The notes beneath the pieces are model-generated. The model saw only the letters and a program-made list of their open reading frames with translations, searched no databases and was not told where the DNA came from. DNA of 64,000 nucleotides from the NCBI GenBank assembly GCA_016720595.1, contig JADKKI010000033.1:62001-126000 (forward strand). The letters run 5' to 3'. Source of the DNA: Myxococcales bacterium (GTDB lineage Bacteria > Myxococcota_A > Polyangia > Haliangiales > Haliangiaceae). Every line of letters begins with the position of its first letter. Positions within the stretch are counted from its first letter, which is position 1. Shown here in pieces: positions 32,230-41,054 of this stretch. A program made the position numbers and the translations under genes.

Positions 32230-34101
32230 TTACTCGTCCCACGTCCGCGGACGTTCGACGGTGCCGAGCGTGAGGTCCACTTCTTCGTCCTCGACGTTCG
32301 CCATGCCCACGCTGGCCATCGCGGATCCTCCGGCCGCCTCGACGGTGAGCGTGGCGCCCGAGTACGTCTGCAGCCGGAATCGCCCCGCGTCATCGGTGGA
32401 GATCATCGCGTTGCGCTCGGCCTTGTAGGCCGCGCTGACGAGGACGTGGGGCACCGGGCGGCCCGCATCGTCACGCACAGTGCCGTGCACCGCCTTGGCG
32501 TGGGGTGGGCCGAGGTCGAGCTCGAGGCTGCCCGTGCCGCCGGGCGGAACCTCGACGTCGATCCGCACGTGCTGATCGTGCCAGGTGGCGCTCGCCCAGA
32601 TCGTACATGCCGGGACGTCGTCGATCGTGAAGTGTCCGCCGCTGACCTGGACCAGCCGGTGCTGCTGGGTCAGCGGGATGCCGCCGCGCCCGCGCATCGA
32701 ATCGGCGCACGCGACCTCGGAGAGCTCGAACGTGCCGTTCGCGAGCAGCGTGGTGGTGCCGGCGATCCGGCCCACGCCGCCGAGCTGCAGCGCGACATCG
32801 TGCACGGGGGCGACGATCGCGGAGGTGGTGATGCCATGGCCCGGCGCGCTCGCGGCGATCCGGTACGGCCCGGCCGGCATGTTGAACACCTGCCAGTGGC
32901 CCTCGGCATCGGTGCGCTCCTGCTGGCCGATGCCGCCCGGGCCTTGTGGCGCGAGATCGACGAACGCGAACGCGACCGGCGCGCCGTGCTCGTCGACGAG
33001 GGTGCCCTCGATGTCGGGCGTGCGATCGGCGAGCTGGAACACCACGTCGGTGAACCGCGCGCCGTCACGGCAGCTGAACGTACGGCTCGGCGAGGGCGGT
33101 GACTTCCACGGCCACGCGCGCAGCGTGACGTCGAGCTCGTCGGTGGTGACCCAGCGAAACGTGCCGTCGGCCTCGACGCGGCCGGTGGGCCCGAACTCGA
33201 GATCGGTGACGCCCCAGCGCTTCTCGATCGCGCCGTCGCTGGCGGGCTTGCCGTGCGCATCGACGACGCGGCCCGCGATCACGCACCCGGCGGTCAAGGT
33301 CAGCGCGCTCGTGCGCTTCGCACCGGCCGGGAGCAGGATCTGCTCGACGGTGCCGCGCACACCGGCGTAGCGCGCGTGCGTGGCCTCGAGGGCATAGCCG
33401 CCCGCGGGCAGGTGCAGCTCGAACCGGCCGGTCGCATCGGTCTCCGCCACATCGGTGCCGAGGGCAGGGCGCACCGTCCCGCCGCGCGCGCGCACCACGG
33501 CGCCGGCGATCGGCGCACCGCGGAGATCCGTGACCTGGCCGGTGATCGTGCCACCTCGGACCACGCCGAGATCCACCGCGTCGGCATCGCGCGACGCGAC
33601 GATGATCGGCATCAGCCCTTCATCGGGCACACCGGCGACGTCGGCGGAGGGCAGCGAGGGGAGGCGGGACAGCTCGGGCCGTCCGACGGACAGCACGAAC
33701 TCGTCGCGGACGAACGCGCGATAGGCGCCGCGCGCGACGGTGATCTTGTAGCGGCCGGCGCGATCGGCGAGCACGGTCTCCTCGCCGCTGTCGTTGCGAA
33801 ACACCACCTCGACGCCGGGGACCGGCTCTCCGGTGCGCACGTCGAGGACCGTGCCGGAGAGCGTGACGTCACGTCCCTCGTCATCCGCCGGCGCCGTGGT
33901 GAACGGGAGCCGCGCGCTGCGCCCGGTGCGTGCGAGGGCGTCGTTGAGTGCCGGATCGATCGTGCGCGATCGGCTCGAGATGCCCGAGCTCCCCGAGCTC
34001 GACGATCCCGTCGTGCCAAGGCCGCCACCCGAACCCACACCGAGCGCGATCGCGGCGAGTACGGCGACGGCGGCGAGGGTCAGGCGGGTGCGGCGAGTCA
34101 T
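32230..34101 (-). CDS. carboxypeptidase-regulatory-like repeat protein
   Basis: 623-residue exported protein. The N-terminus MTRRTRLTLAAVAVLAAIAL is a signal or anchor, then a Ser/Gly stretch. The body has about six CarboxypepD_reg-like Ig sandwiches, each opening with a G-x-V-x-D-x-x-G-x-P pattern: LSGTVLDVRTGEPVPGVEV, ITGQVTDLRGAPIAGAVV, IAGRVVDAHGKPASDG, IEGTLVDEHGAPVAFAFV and VHGTVRDDAGRPVPHVLV. No peptidase active site is present, so the protein is structural or binding. The ATG at 34101 is preferred to a GTG six bases upstream. It converges on the barrel protein gene. Confidence 0.83.
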   Translation of the reverse strand: MTRRTRLTLAAVAVLAAIALGVGSGGGLGTTGSSSSGSSGISSRSRTIDPALNDALARTGRSARLPFTTAPADDEGRDVTLSGTVLDVRTGEPVPGVEVVFRNDSGEETVLADRAGRYKITVARGAYRAFVRDEFVLSVGRPELSRLPSLPSADVAGVPDEGLMPIIVASRDADAVDLGVVRGGTITGQVTDLRGAPIAGAVVRARGGTVRPALGTDVAETDATGRFELHLPAGGYALEATHARYAGVRGTVEQILLPAGAKRTSALTLTAGCVIAGRVVDAHGKPASDGAIEKRWGVTDLEFGPTGRVEADGTFRWVTTDELDVTLRAWPWKSPPSPSRTFSCRDGARFTDVVFQLADRTPDIEGTLVDEHGAPVAFAFVDLAPQGPGGIGQQERTDAEGHWQVFNMPAGPYRIAASAPGHGITTSAIVAPVHDVALQLGGVGRIAGTTTLLANGTFELSEVACADSMRGRGGIPLTQQHRLVQVSGGHFTIDDVPACTIWASATWHDQHVRIDVEVPPGGTGSLELDLGPPHAKAVHGTVRDDAGRPVPHVLVSAAYKAERNAMISTDDAGRFRLQTYSGATLTVEAAGGSAMASVGMANVEDEEVDLTLGTVERPRTWDE

Positions 34102-34180
34102 CTGCACGGTGGGACACCCGGGCGGGCGTACGGTTTCGCCACAGGACCAACCCGGGTATGACCCGACCTATTCCAGGAAG

Positions 34181-34969
34181 CTACGGCTTCACTTCGATCA
34201 CGATCGCCGTGATGTTGTCCTTGCCGCCACGCTGGTTCGCCATGCCGATCGCGGCCTCGGCGCACTCCTCGAGATCGCCGTCGGAGCACAGGTCCGCGAC
34301 GTCCTTGTCGCTGTTGAAGTACCCGTGGAGGCCGTCGCTGCAGAGGAGGAAGCGATCGCCGATCGCGGTGTCGATGTCGGCGGTGTCGACCTGGACATAG
34401 TCCTTGTGGCCCACCGCGCGCGTGATCACGTTCTTGCCGGCGGCCTTCTCGGCCTCGGCCTTGGTCATCATGCCGTGCTTGACCTTGTAGTTGATCAGCG
34501 TGTGGTCCTCGGTCAGCTGCAGGACGTTCTGCTTGCGGACCCGGTAGACCCGGCTGTCGCCGACGTGGACGGCGAACGCCAGGTTCGCGCGGACCAGCAT
34601 GGCGGACAGGGTGGTGGACATCCCCTTCTTCTCGGGATCGAGCTCCGCCATCCCGAACACCATGTAGCAGGCGTTCTTGACGCCGCTCTCGAGGAGTCGG
34701 CGGATCTCCCACACGCACTCCGAATCGCCTGCGAGGACCCGCTCGACCAGCCGGTCGAGGTCCCGGGTGGCCCCGTAGATCCACATCGTGAGCTGCTCGA
34801 CGGCCTCGCGGCTGGCGATCTCACCCTTGTTGTGACCACCGACGCCGTCGGCGACCACGTAGAACCCGCGCTCGTCGTCGCGGAAGAACGCGTCTTCGTT
34901 GATCTGGCGCTTCCGCCCGACGTCCGTACGAGCCACCGATTCGAGCTTCACCCGCGATAATCCTATCAT
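34181..34969 (-). CDS. PP2C-family Ser/Thr protein phosphatase
   Basis: 262-residue metal-dependent (PPM) phosphatase that should reverse Ser/Thr phosphorylation. All main motifs are present: RTDVGRKRQINEDAF, VADGVGGHNKGE, MSTTLSAML, HVGDSRVYRVR, LTEDHTL, LCSDGLHGYF and KDNITAIVIEV. It resembles the PrpC/Stp stand-alone phosphatases that pair with Hanks kinases. The ATG shares the palindrome CATG (34967-34970) with a possible start of the divergent RsbR-like gene, whose kinase neighbour at 35863 is a candidate partner. Confidence 0.95.
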   Translation of the reverse strand: MIGLSRVKLESVARTDVGRKRQINEDAFFRDDERGFYVVADGVGGHNKGEIASREAVEQLTMWIYGATRDLDRLVERVLAGDSECVWEIRRLLESGVKNACYMVFGMAELDPEKKGMSTTLSAMLVRANLAFAVHVGDSRVYRVRKQNVLQLTEDHTLINYKVKHGMMTKAEAEKAAGKNVITRAVGHKDYVQVDTADIDTAIGDRFLLCSDGLHGYFNSDKDVADLCSDGDLEECAEAAIGMANQRGGKDNITAIVIEVKP

Positions 34970-35003
34970 GGCGGCTCGCTCGGTCGCTTGCTACGCTCAC
35001 GAA

Positions 35004-35834
35004 GTGAGTGAAGACCCGGGGCTCGCGGCGGTGATCCGTGAGAGATCGAGCGAGATTCTCGCCAGCTGGATCGTGCGCTTCGAGCGCTCGCCCCTGCGGT
35101 TCCGCCGGGCGTCCAACCCCGCCATGCACACCTCCCAGGTCGCGAACCTGGTCGAGGCCCTCGTGGAGGCCGCGGCGGGGGGGAACGAGCTCAAGCCGGG
35201 GACAGATGCCACCCGGGAGCTCGAGCGCAATGCGGCGTTCCTCGGGGCCCAGTTCTCCAGCGAAGGCGCCACCGGGTTCGACATCGCGGCCCTCCTCCTC
35301 GAGCTGCGCGACGTGCTCGCCGGCATCGTCTCCACGGACGATGCCGCGAAGATGACCCGCCTGTTCGAGTGGCTGACCGTGGTCGCGCTCGATACGTTCG
35401 CCGCCTCGGGCCTCCAGAGCCTGCGCGAGCGCGTCAGCGATCAGCTCGAACTCGGCACTCCCGTCGTCGAGCTGCTCCCGAAGGTCCCGGCGGTGTTCCT
35501 CGTCGGCTCACCCAATGCGGGAGTCATCGACGGCCTGTTGTCGCGCGCGTGGATGCTGGCGGTGGGGACGGGTGCGCCGTGCCTGATCATCGACACCAGC
35601 GGCCTCGCGGAGAGCGGGGAGCACGCGTTCGATGTCGGCTACAAGGGATTCTTGGATCAGGCCGAGGGCAGCGTGCTGCAAGTCCTGATGTCCAACGCCC
35701 GGAGGCCGCTGCGCGAACGCTGTGCCACCGCCACCACGGCAGTCGGGATGGCCTTCCAGCACTTCGATCGCCTCGACAGCGCGGTGGCTCACTCGCTCGA
35801 ACGCGCCGGCCACTTATTGATGCGCCGGTCGTAA
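35004..35834 (+). CDS. RsbR-like protein, RsbRD N-terminal and STAS-like C-terminal regions
   Basis: 276-residue soluble protein. The N-terminal half (AVIRERSSEILASWIVRFER) resembles the RsbR/RsbRD four-helix globin-like domain, and the C-terminal half (VPAVFLVGSPNAGVID, APCLIIDTSGLAE) resembles a STAS domain as in stressosome scaffolds. These are weak, structure-pattern matches. The GTG at 35004 (VSEDPGLAAV) is preferred; an in-frame ATG at 34968 would overlap the start of the divergent phosphatase. A perfect CTCAC-GAA-GTGAG hairpin sits at the chosen start. Context with a PP2C phosphatase and a kinase (28 bases downstream) supports a partner-switching role. Confidence 0.6.
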   Translation: MSEDPGLAAVIRERSSEILASWIVRFERSPLRFRRASNPAMHTSQVANLVEALVEAAAGGNELKPGTDATRELERNAAFLGAQFSSEGATGFDIAALLLELRDVLAGIVSTDDAAKMTRLFEWLTVVALDTFAASGLQSLRERVSDQLELGTPVVELLPKVPAVFLVGSPNAGVIDGLLSRAWMLAVGTGAPCLIIDTSGLAESGEHAFDVGYKGFLDQAEGSVLQVLMSNARRPLRERCATATTAVGMAFQHFDRLDSAVAHSLERAGHLLMRRS

Positions 35835-35862
35835 ACAGGACCGTCGATACGCGTGTGATAAG

Positions 35863-38202
35863 ATGGGTGCCTTCGTGGGCGACTTTCCGATCGGGTTCGG
35901 CCGCTACCAGCTCGTCGAGAGGCTGGCCCTGGGCGGTATGGCCGAGCTGTTCGTCGCCACCTCACCCGGCGAGCACGGCTTCCAGAAGAAGGTCGTGATC
36001 AAGCGGCTGTTGCCGAACCTCGTCCACGACGAGACCTACAACGCGATGTTCATCGACGAGGCGAAGCTGACCGCCCGCCTCGTCCATCCGAAGATCGCGC
36101 AGACCTTCGAGCTCGGGAAGGTCGACGATCAGCTGTTCATCGCGATGGAGCACATCGACGGGATCGATGTGCTCGCGCTGCTCCGCGAGTTCGCCGCGCG
36201 CCGGCGCCGCGTCGAGCCGCAGCTCGCCGCCTGGATCGCCCACGAGACCCTCGATGCGCTCGACTACGCGCACAACCTCCTCGGGGAAGACGCCAAGCCG
36301 ATGGGCATCGTCCATCGCGACATCTCGCCTTCGAACGTACTGCTCAGCGTGCGTGGTGACGTCAAGCTCGTGGACTTCGGCATCGCGCGCGCGAAGGATC
36401 CGGAGCGCGCCCACAAGAGCAAGTCGGGCACGCTCAAGGGCAAGTACGGGTACATGTCGCCCGAGCAGGTGATCGAGCAGCCGCTCGATGCACGCAGCGA
36501 CGTGTTCTCCGTCGGTGTGGTGCTCGCGGAGCTGCTCACGGGCCGGCGCCTGTTCGCGGCCGCGAACGAGCTCGACGTGCTGCTGATGGTGCGCGACGCC
36601 AAGCTCGCGCGCTACGAGAAGTACGGCATGGATATCGAGCCCGGCCTCAGCGAGATCGTCCGCAAGTCGCTGAAGAAGCCCGTCGACGAGCGCTACCAGT
36701 CCGCGGCGCAGTTCCGCGATGCGATCTCGGAGTGGCTGTTCGAGCAGCGCCACCGCGTCACCTCGAAGAACATCGCCGACGTGGTCTCGGACCTCGTGGA
36801 CTCGGTCAAGCTGCGGCGCAACAAGCCCACCACCGGGCCGGAGCCCGCGCTGGCGATCGACGATCCTGCGGTCAGCCGTGCGCCGAGCGAGAACGATGGC
36901 GCGCCGATGATGATCGTCGAGGGCGGCGACAGCATGCCGGTGATCTCGCTGTCGTACGAGCCGCAGGCCGCCGAGGAGGCCCAGCCCGCGCGCGCGATCT
37001 CCGTCAGCGATCTGGCCGCGTCGTCCGCCGCCGCAGCGAGCAAGCAGCGCGCGGAGACCGTGGCCGGGCGACCGGGCAAGCCGGCACCGCCGGTCCAGGT
37101 CCCGCCGGCTCCCGCGGCTGGCTCGTCGCCGAGCCTCCCGATCAAGGCGCGCACCGCCACGGGCACGCCACGACAGGCCGTGGAGATCGACATCGACATC
37201 GATCTCGGCGTCGTCGAGATCCCGATCGCCGATACGATCAGCGCGGCGGTCGAGGCGATCACGCTGCCCGATCCGTCCGCGGGCCTGATCTACGATCCGC
37301 CACCCGAGAGTGCGCCGCTGCCGCCGGGCCTGCGCCGCGCCGGTCCGAGCGAAGACTCGCAGATGCGCGCGTTCGACGACCTGACCGAGGAGCCGCCGCG
37401 GTCCAAGGACGTGGGCGTCAGGCCGCCCACCCACGAGGAGGCCATGCGCAAGCGGCCTCCCACGCCGCCCGCGCTCGCCGATATCGCGGAGGCGCCCGAT
37501 GATGCGGGCGAGTTCCACGTCACCTCACCGCTGCGCGTGCTGTTCCGGCTGATGACCGCGCGCGCGACCGGCCTCCTCGTGGTCGCCGTCGGCGGCATCA
37601 AGAAGGAGATCTACGTCCGCGACGGGCAGCCCGAGTACGTCTCCTCCAACGTGGCGAGCGAGCTGTTCGGCAACTACCTCGTCAGCAAGGGCGTGCTCAG
37701 CGACGGCGAGCTCGCGATGGCGCTCGCGATGATGCCGCACTATGGCGGCAAGCTCGGCGACACGCTGGTGGGCCTCGGCCTCCTGAAGCCGCTCGAGGTG
37801 TTCCGCCACCTGACCCGCCAGGTCCGCTCGAAGATCATCGACGTCTGCACCTGGAACAAGGGCGGCTTCGGCTGGTACGCGGGCCGCGAGAATCCGCGCG
37901 AGGCGTTCCCGCTCGACTTCAACGCCTTCGAGATCCTCGGCGCGGGTGCGATGGCGCTCTCCGAGGATCACATCGAGAGCTGGATCGCGAAGAACGGATC
38001 GATCCGCCTGCGCGCCTCGCGCACGCGCCGCGTCGGCCCCGAGCGGTTCGAGGTCAAGGGCCTCGTCGCGGTGTGCGACATGCTCGATGGCAAGCAGAGC
38101 GTCGGTGATCTCGTGGAGACGCAGACCGAGCGCGGCGAGCGGCTGAAGATCGGGCGGATGCTGTGCTTGCTCGAAGCGTGCGACCTCGCGCGCCCGGCCT
38201 GA
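35863..38202 (+). CDS. Ser/Thr protein kinase with C-terminal DUF4388 (PATAN-like) domain
   Basis: 779-residue cytoplasmic kinase. The kinase domain (about 14-285) has ALGGMAELFVA, VVIKRL, HRDISPSN in place of HRDLKPDN, DFGIAR and GYMSPEQ; HRDISPSN is common in myxobacterial kinases. A long acidic/Ala/Pro linker leads to a DUF4388-like domain (about 545-690: FHVTSPLRVLFRLMTARATG, GGIKKEIYVRDGQPEYVSSN) that recurs in Deltaproteobacterial signalling proteins, and a winged-helix-like end (GKQSVGDLVETQTERGERLK). No membrane segment is seen. It follows the RsbR-like gene by 28 bases and converges on the M28 peptidase gene (9-base gap). Confidence 0.92.
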   Translation: MGAFVGDFPIGFGRYQLVERLALGGMAELFVATSPGEHGFQKKVVIKRLLPNLVHDETYNAMFIDEAKLTARLVHPKIAQTFELGKVDDQLFIAMEHIDGIDVLALLREFAARRRRVEPQLAAWIAHETLDALDYAHNLLGEDAKPMGIVHRDISPSNVLLSVRGDVKLVDFGIARAKDPERAHKSKSGTLKGKYGYMSPEQVIEQPLDARSDVFSVGVVLAELLTGRRLFAAANELDVLLMVRDAKLARYEKYGMDIEPGLSEIVRKSLKKPVDERYQSAAQFRDAISEWLFEQRHRVTSKNIADVVSDLVDSVKLRRNKPTTGPEPALAIDDPAVSRAPSENDGAPMMIVEGGDSMPVISLSYEPQAAEEAQPARAISVSDLAASSAAAASKQRAETVAGRPGKPAPPVQVPPAPAAGSSPSLPIKARTATGTPRQAVEIDIDIDLGVVEIPIADTISAAVEAITLPDPSAGLIYDPPPESAPLPPGLRRAGPSEDSQMRAFDDLTEEPPRSKDVGVRPPTHEEAMRKRPPTPPALADIAEAPDDAGEFHVTSPLRVLFRLMTARATGLLVVAVGGIKKEIYVRDGQPEYVSSNVASELFGNYLVSKGVLSDGELAMALAMMPHYGGKLGDTLVGLGLLKPLEVFRHLTRQVRSKIIDVCTWNKGGFGWYAGRENPREAFPLDFNAFEILGAGAMALSEDHIESWIAKNGSIRLRASRTRRVGPERFEVKGLVAVCDMLDGKQSVGDLVETQTERGERLKIGRMLCLLEACDLARPA

Positions 38203-38211
38203 GCGCCTCGT

Positions 38212-41019
38212 CTACTTCCGGCCGCGCGGCTGGCCGAACGTGGCGTCGACCTTCTCGGTCTTGCCGTTGCGCACGAACGTGATCGTCGTCGCCGTCCCGG
38301 GCTTCGCGGTCTCGAGCACGTACATCAGGTCGTTGACGTTCGCGATCTCGGTGGTGCCGATCTGCACGATCAGATCGCCGCCCTTGAGGCCGGCCTTCGC
38401 CGCGGCGCCGTCGGGGATCACGTCGGTGAGCAGCACGCCCTTCGGCAGGTTCGGATCCTCGCTGTACGAGGGCACCGTGCCGAGCGAGGCGCCGCGCCGG
38501 CGGACGTCGCCGGTGCCCATCGGCTCGGGCGGGGCCTTCACGTAGGTCAGCGTCTTGGTGTTCGCGGTGGCGAGCGCCACGTCGGTCGCGATCATCGCGA
38601 TCCGCGCGCCCCCGGCGGCGTTGATCTTCACGGCGTCGTCGGTGGCGGTGTGATAGTCGAGGTGGTTCCCCGAGAACAGGAACAGCACCGGCGCGCCGGC
38701 CACGTAGAACGGCATGTGATCCGAGGGGCCGTAGCCCGAGCCGCTGATCGTGCAGTCCACGCGCGCGGCCTTGCAGGCGGGGCCCACGAGATCCTTCCAC
38801 TCCTTGGCCGAATCGCCGCCGTTGACGTGCAGCTGGTTCATCCGCATGCGGCCCACCATGTCGAGGTTGATCATGGCGAACACCGGCTCCTTGGTCGGCG
38901 GGTTCTTCGTGTAGTGGAACGAGCCGAGATCGCCCATCTCCTCGCCGGAGAACGCGACGATGTAGACATCGCGCTGGAGCTCGGCCTTCTTCGTGGACAG
39001 CGCGCGCGCGACCTCGAGCACGCCGGCGACGCCGGAGGCGTTGTCATCCGCGCCGTTGTGGACCGCCTTGACGTTCGGATCGAGGGCGGTCGTGCCACCG
39101 CCCATGCCGAGGTGATCCACGTGCGCGCCGACCACGATCACGCCGGGGAGCTTCTGCGCAGCACCCGCGCGGATCACACCGACGACGTTCGAGGTCTTCG
39201 TGCGCACGGGCTCGAGGGCGACCGTGACCTTCACGCTGTGTGAGCCCTTGTCGAGCCCGGCGGCGGCCTTGCGCGTGATCACCACGATCGGGATCGCGGA
39301 CTCGCTCTCCGCTGCGGCGAGCTTCGGCAGCGGTGCCTCCTCCTGCTTCAGATCACCATCGTCGACGACGAGCAGCGCCTTCGCGCCGAGGTTCTTCGCG
39401 GTGAACGCCTTGTGGCGCAGATCGCCGAGGCGCGAGGCCGCGGCGGCATCGAGCTTGGCGTCGGGCGGGGTGAACCGGTGGACGAGGACGATCTTGCCCT
39501 TCACGGACTTGCCCTTGTAGTCGTCGAGCTTCGCGTCCTTGTCGGAGATGCCCCAGCCGGCCGTCACGATCTGGCCGCTCGCGGTGCCGTTACCGCTCGA
39601 CGCCATCGGGCCGAACTCCTCGGTGGCGATCACCTTGCCATCGAGCGAGAGGGCGGTGGTGGGGCCGCGCTTGACCTCGGTGATCACCTCGAACGGCATC
39701 CGCCACGCGCCGTTCACGCCGGGCTCCACGCCATAGGTCGCGAGCTGCTTCTCGAACAGCGCCTCGGAGTCCTCGAGGCCCTGCGTGCCGATGCCACGGC
39801 CTTCGCGCGCATCGTCCGCGAGGTACGCGACCACCGCGGCGAACCGATCCGCCGCCTCGGTCTCGGGCGCGGCGACGGGCTTGTCGGTGTCCACCCAGTC
39901 CGCGAGGAACACGTTGGTGTCCTTGGCGCCGGCGGGCGTGCCGGTCATGCGATAGGCGTCGCCGACCACGTCCCGTCGGTTGGACGAGAACGACAGCTGC
40001 TTGCCATCCGGCGAGAACACCGGGAAGCCATCGAAGCCGCCGCTGAACGTGATCCGCTCGAGGTGCGAGCCATCGATCTCGATCGAGAACAGATCGAACT
40101 CCGCGCTGCGCGGGTTCAGGTAGTTCGACGCGAAGATGATCTTCTTCCCATCGGGGAAGAAGTACGGCCCGAACGAGGCGCCCGGGAGGTACGTGACCTG
40201 CCGCGCATCGGAGCCATCGGCGTTCGCGACGTAGAGGTCCATCTTCGTCGGCTTGACGAGCTTCTGCAGCAGCAGCGCCTTGTACTCCTCGAGGTCCTTG
40301 CCGGCCGGGCGCGAGGAGCGCCACACGATCTTGGAGCAGTCCGCGGAGAAGAACGCACCGCCGTCGTACCCGGGTGCAGAGGTCAGCTGCTTCAGGTTCT
40401 TGCCGTCCGCGTCCATCCGCCACAGATCGAGATCACCCGAGCGCATCGAGGTGAAGATGATGCTGCCGTCGACGGGGCACACCGTGGCCTCGGCGTCGTA
40501 GCCCTTCTCGTTGGTCAGCTTGCGGAGGTTCGAGCCGTCGGGGTTGGCCTTGTAGATGTCGAACTCGAACAGGCCCCACAGGTAGCCCTTGGTCATGTCG
40601 GGCGGCGTGGGGCACTCGGGGGAGTCCTCGTGGGTCGAGGCATAGACGATCTCCTGATCGCCCTTCAGGAAGTAGCTGCAGGTGGTGCGGCCCTTGCCCG
40701 TCGACACCAGCTTGCTGCTGTTGTCCTTGAGGTTCATCACCTCGATCTGGTCGCACTTGTACGGGGCGTGGTTGGTCTGGAGGATCAGCCGGTCACCTCC
40801 GAACGCCCAGTACGCCTCGGCGTTGTCGCCGCCGAACGTGAGCTGGTGGAGGTTCTTCAGGTGCACCTCCTCGGGGAGTGCGAGTTCTTTGGTCTCGGGC
40901 TTGGCGGCCACGGGCGGCGCAGGCTTCTTGGCGGCCTCCGGGGGGCAGCACGCGGCGAGCACGAGCGAGGCAAGGACCGTGGCAATGGACGACGAGACGA
41001 GGCAGAGCGCAGCCTTCAT
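38212..41019 (-). CDS. M28-family aminopeptidase lipoprotein with TolB-like and PDZ domains
   Basis: 935-residue predicted lipoprotein. The signal ends in lipobox LAAC (Cys24). Residues about 60-385 are PD40/TolB-like propeller repeats (VFSPDGKQLSFSSNRRDVVG, DGKKIIFASN). An M28 zinc peptidase follows with a PA-type insertion: zinc ligands fit HVDH, NGADDNASGV, FSGEEMGDLG, NLDMVGRM and LDYHTATDD, so it should be active. A PDZ domain closes the chain (LLTDVIPDGAAAKAGLKGGD). The start at 41019 is chosen from the signal peptide. The propeller may gate substrates, as in tricorn- or DPP-type peptidases; that is inference. Divergent from moeA with a 35-base gap. Confidence 0.9.
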   Translation of the reverse strand: MKAALCLVSSSIATVLASLVLAACCPPEAAKKPAPPVAAKPETKELALPEEVHLKNLHQLTFGGDNAEAYWAFGGDRLILQTNHAPYKCDQIEVMNLKDNSSKLVSTGKGRTTCSYFLKGDQEIVYASTHEDSPECPTPPDMTKGYLWGLFEFDIYKANPDGSNLRKLTNEKGYDAEATVCPVDGSIIFTSMRSGDLDLWRMDADGKNLKQLTSAPGYDGGAFFSADCSKIVWRSSRPAGKDLEEYKALLLQKLVKPTKMDLYVANADGSDARQVTYLPGASFGPYFFPDGKKIIFASNYLNPRSAEFDLFSIEIDGSHLERITFSGGFDGFPVFSPDGKQLSFSSNRRDVVGDAYRMTGTPAGAKDTNVFLADWVDTDKPVAAPETEAADRFAAVVAYLADDAREGRGIGTQGLEDSEALFEKQLATYGVEPGVNGAWRMPFEVITEVKRGPTTALSLDGKVIATEEFGPMASSGNGTASGQIVTAGWGISDKDAKLDDYKGKSVKGKIVLVHRFTPPDAKLDAAAASRLGDLRHKAFTAKNLGAKALLVVDDGDLKQEEAPLPKLAAAESESAIPIVVITRKAAAGLDKGSHSVKVTVALEPVRTKTSNVVGVIRAGAAQKLPGVIVVGAHVDHLGMGGGTTALDPNVKAVHNGADDNASGVAGVLEVARALSTKKAELQRDVYIVAFSGEEMGDLGSFHYTKNPPTKEPVFAMINLDMVGRMRMNQLHVNGGDSAKEWKDLVGPACKAARVDCTISGSGYGPSDHMPFYVAGAPVLFLFSGNHLDYHTATDDAVKINAAGGARIAMIATDVALATANTKTLTYVKAPPEPMGTGDVRRRGASLGTVPSYSEDPNLPKGVLLTDVIPDGAAAKAGLKGGDLIVQIGTTEIANVNDLMYVLETAKPGTATTITFVRNGKTEKVDATFGQPRGRK

Positions 41020-41054
41020 GGTCCGCGAGAGTAACACCAGGCTATAGTGGCGCC

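Noticed and set aside
34899..35003. Upstream extension of the RsbR-like protein
   Set aside because: It would run into the coding start of the divergent phosphatase and shows no conserved residues; 35004 (or 34968) is more plausible.
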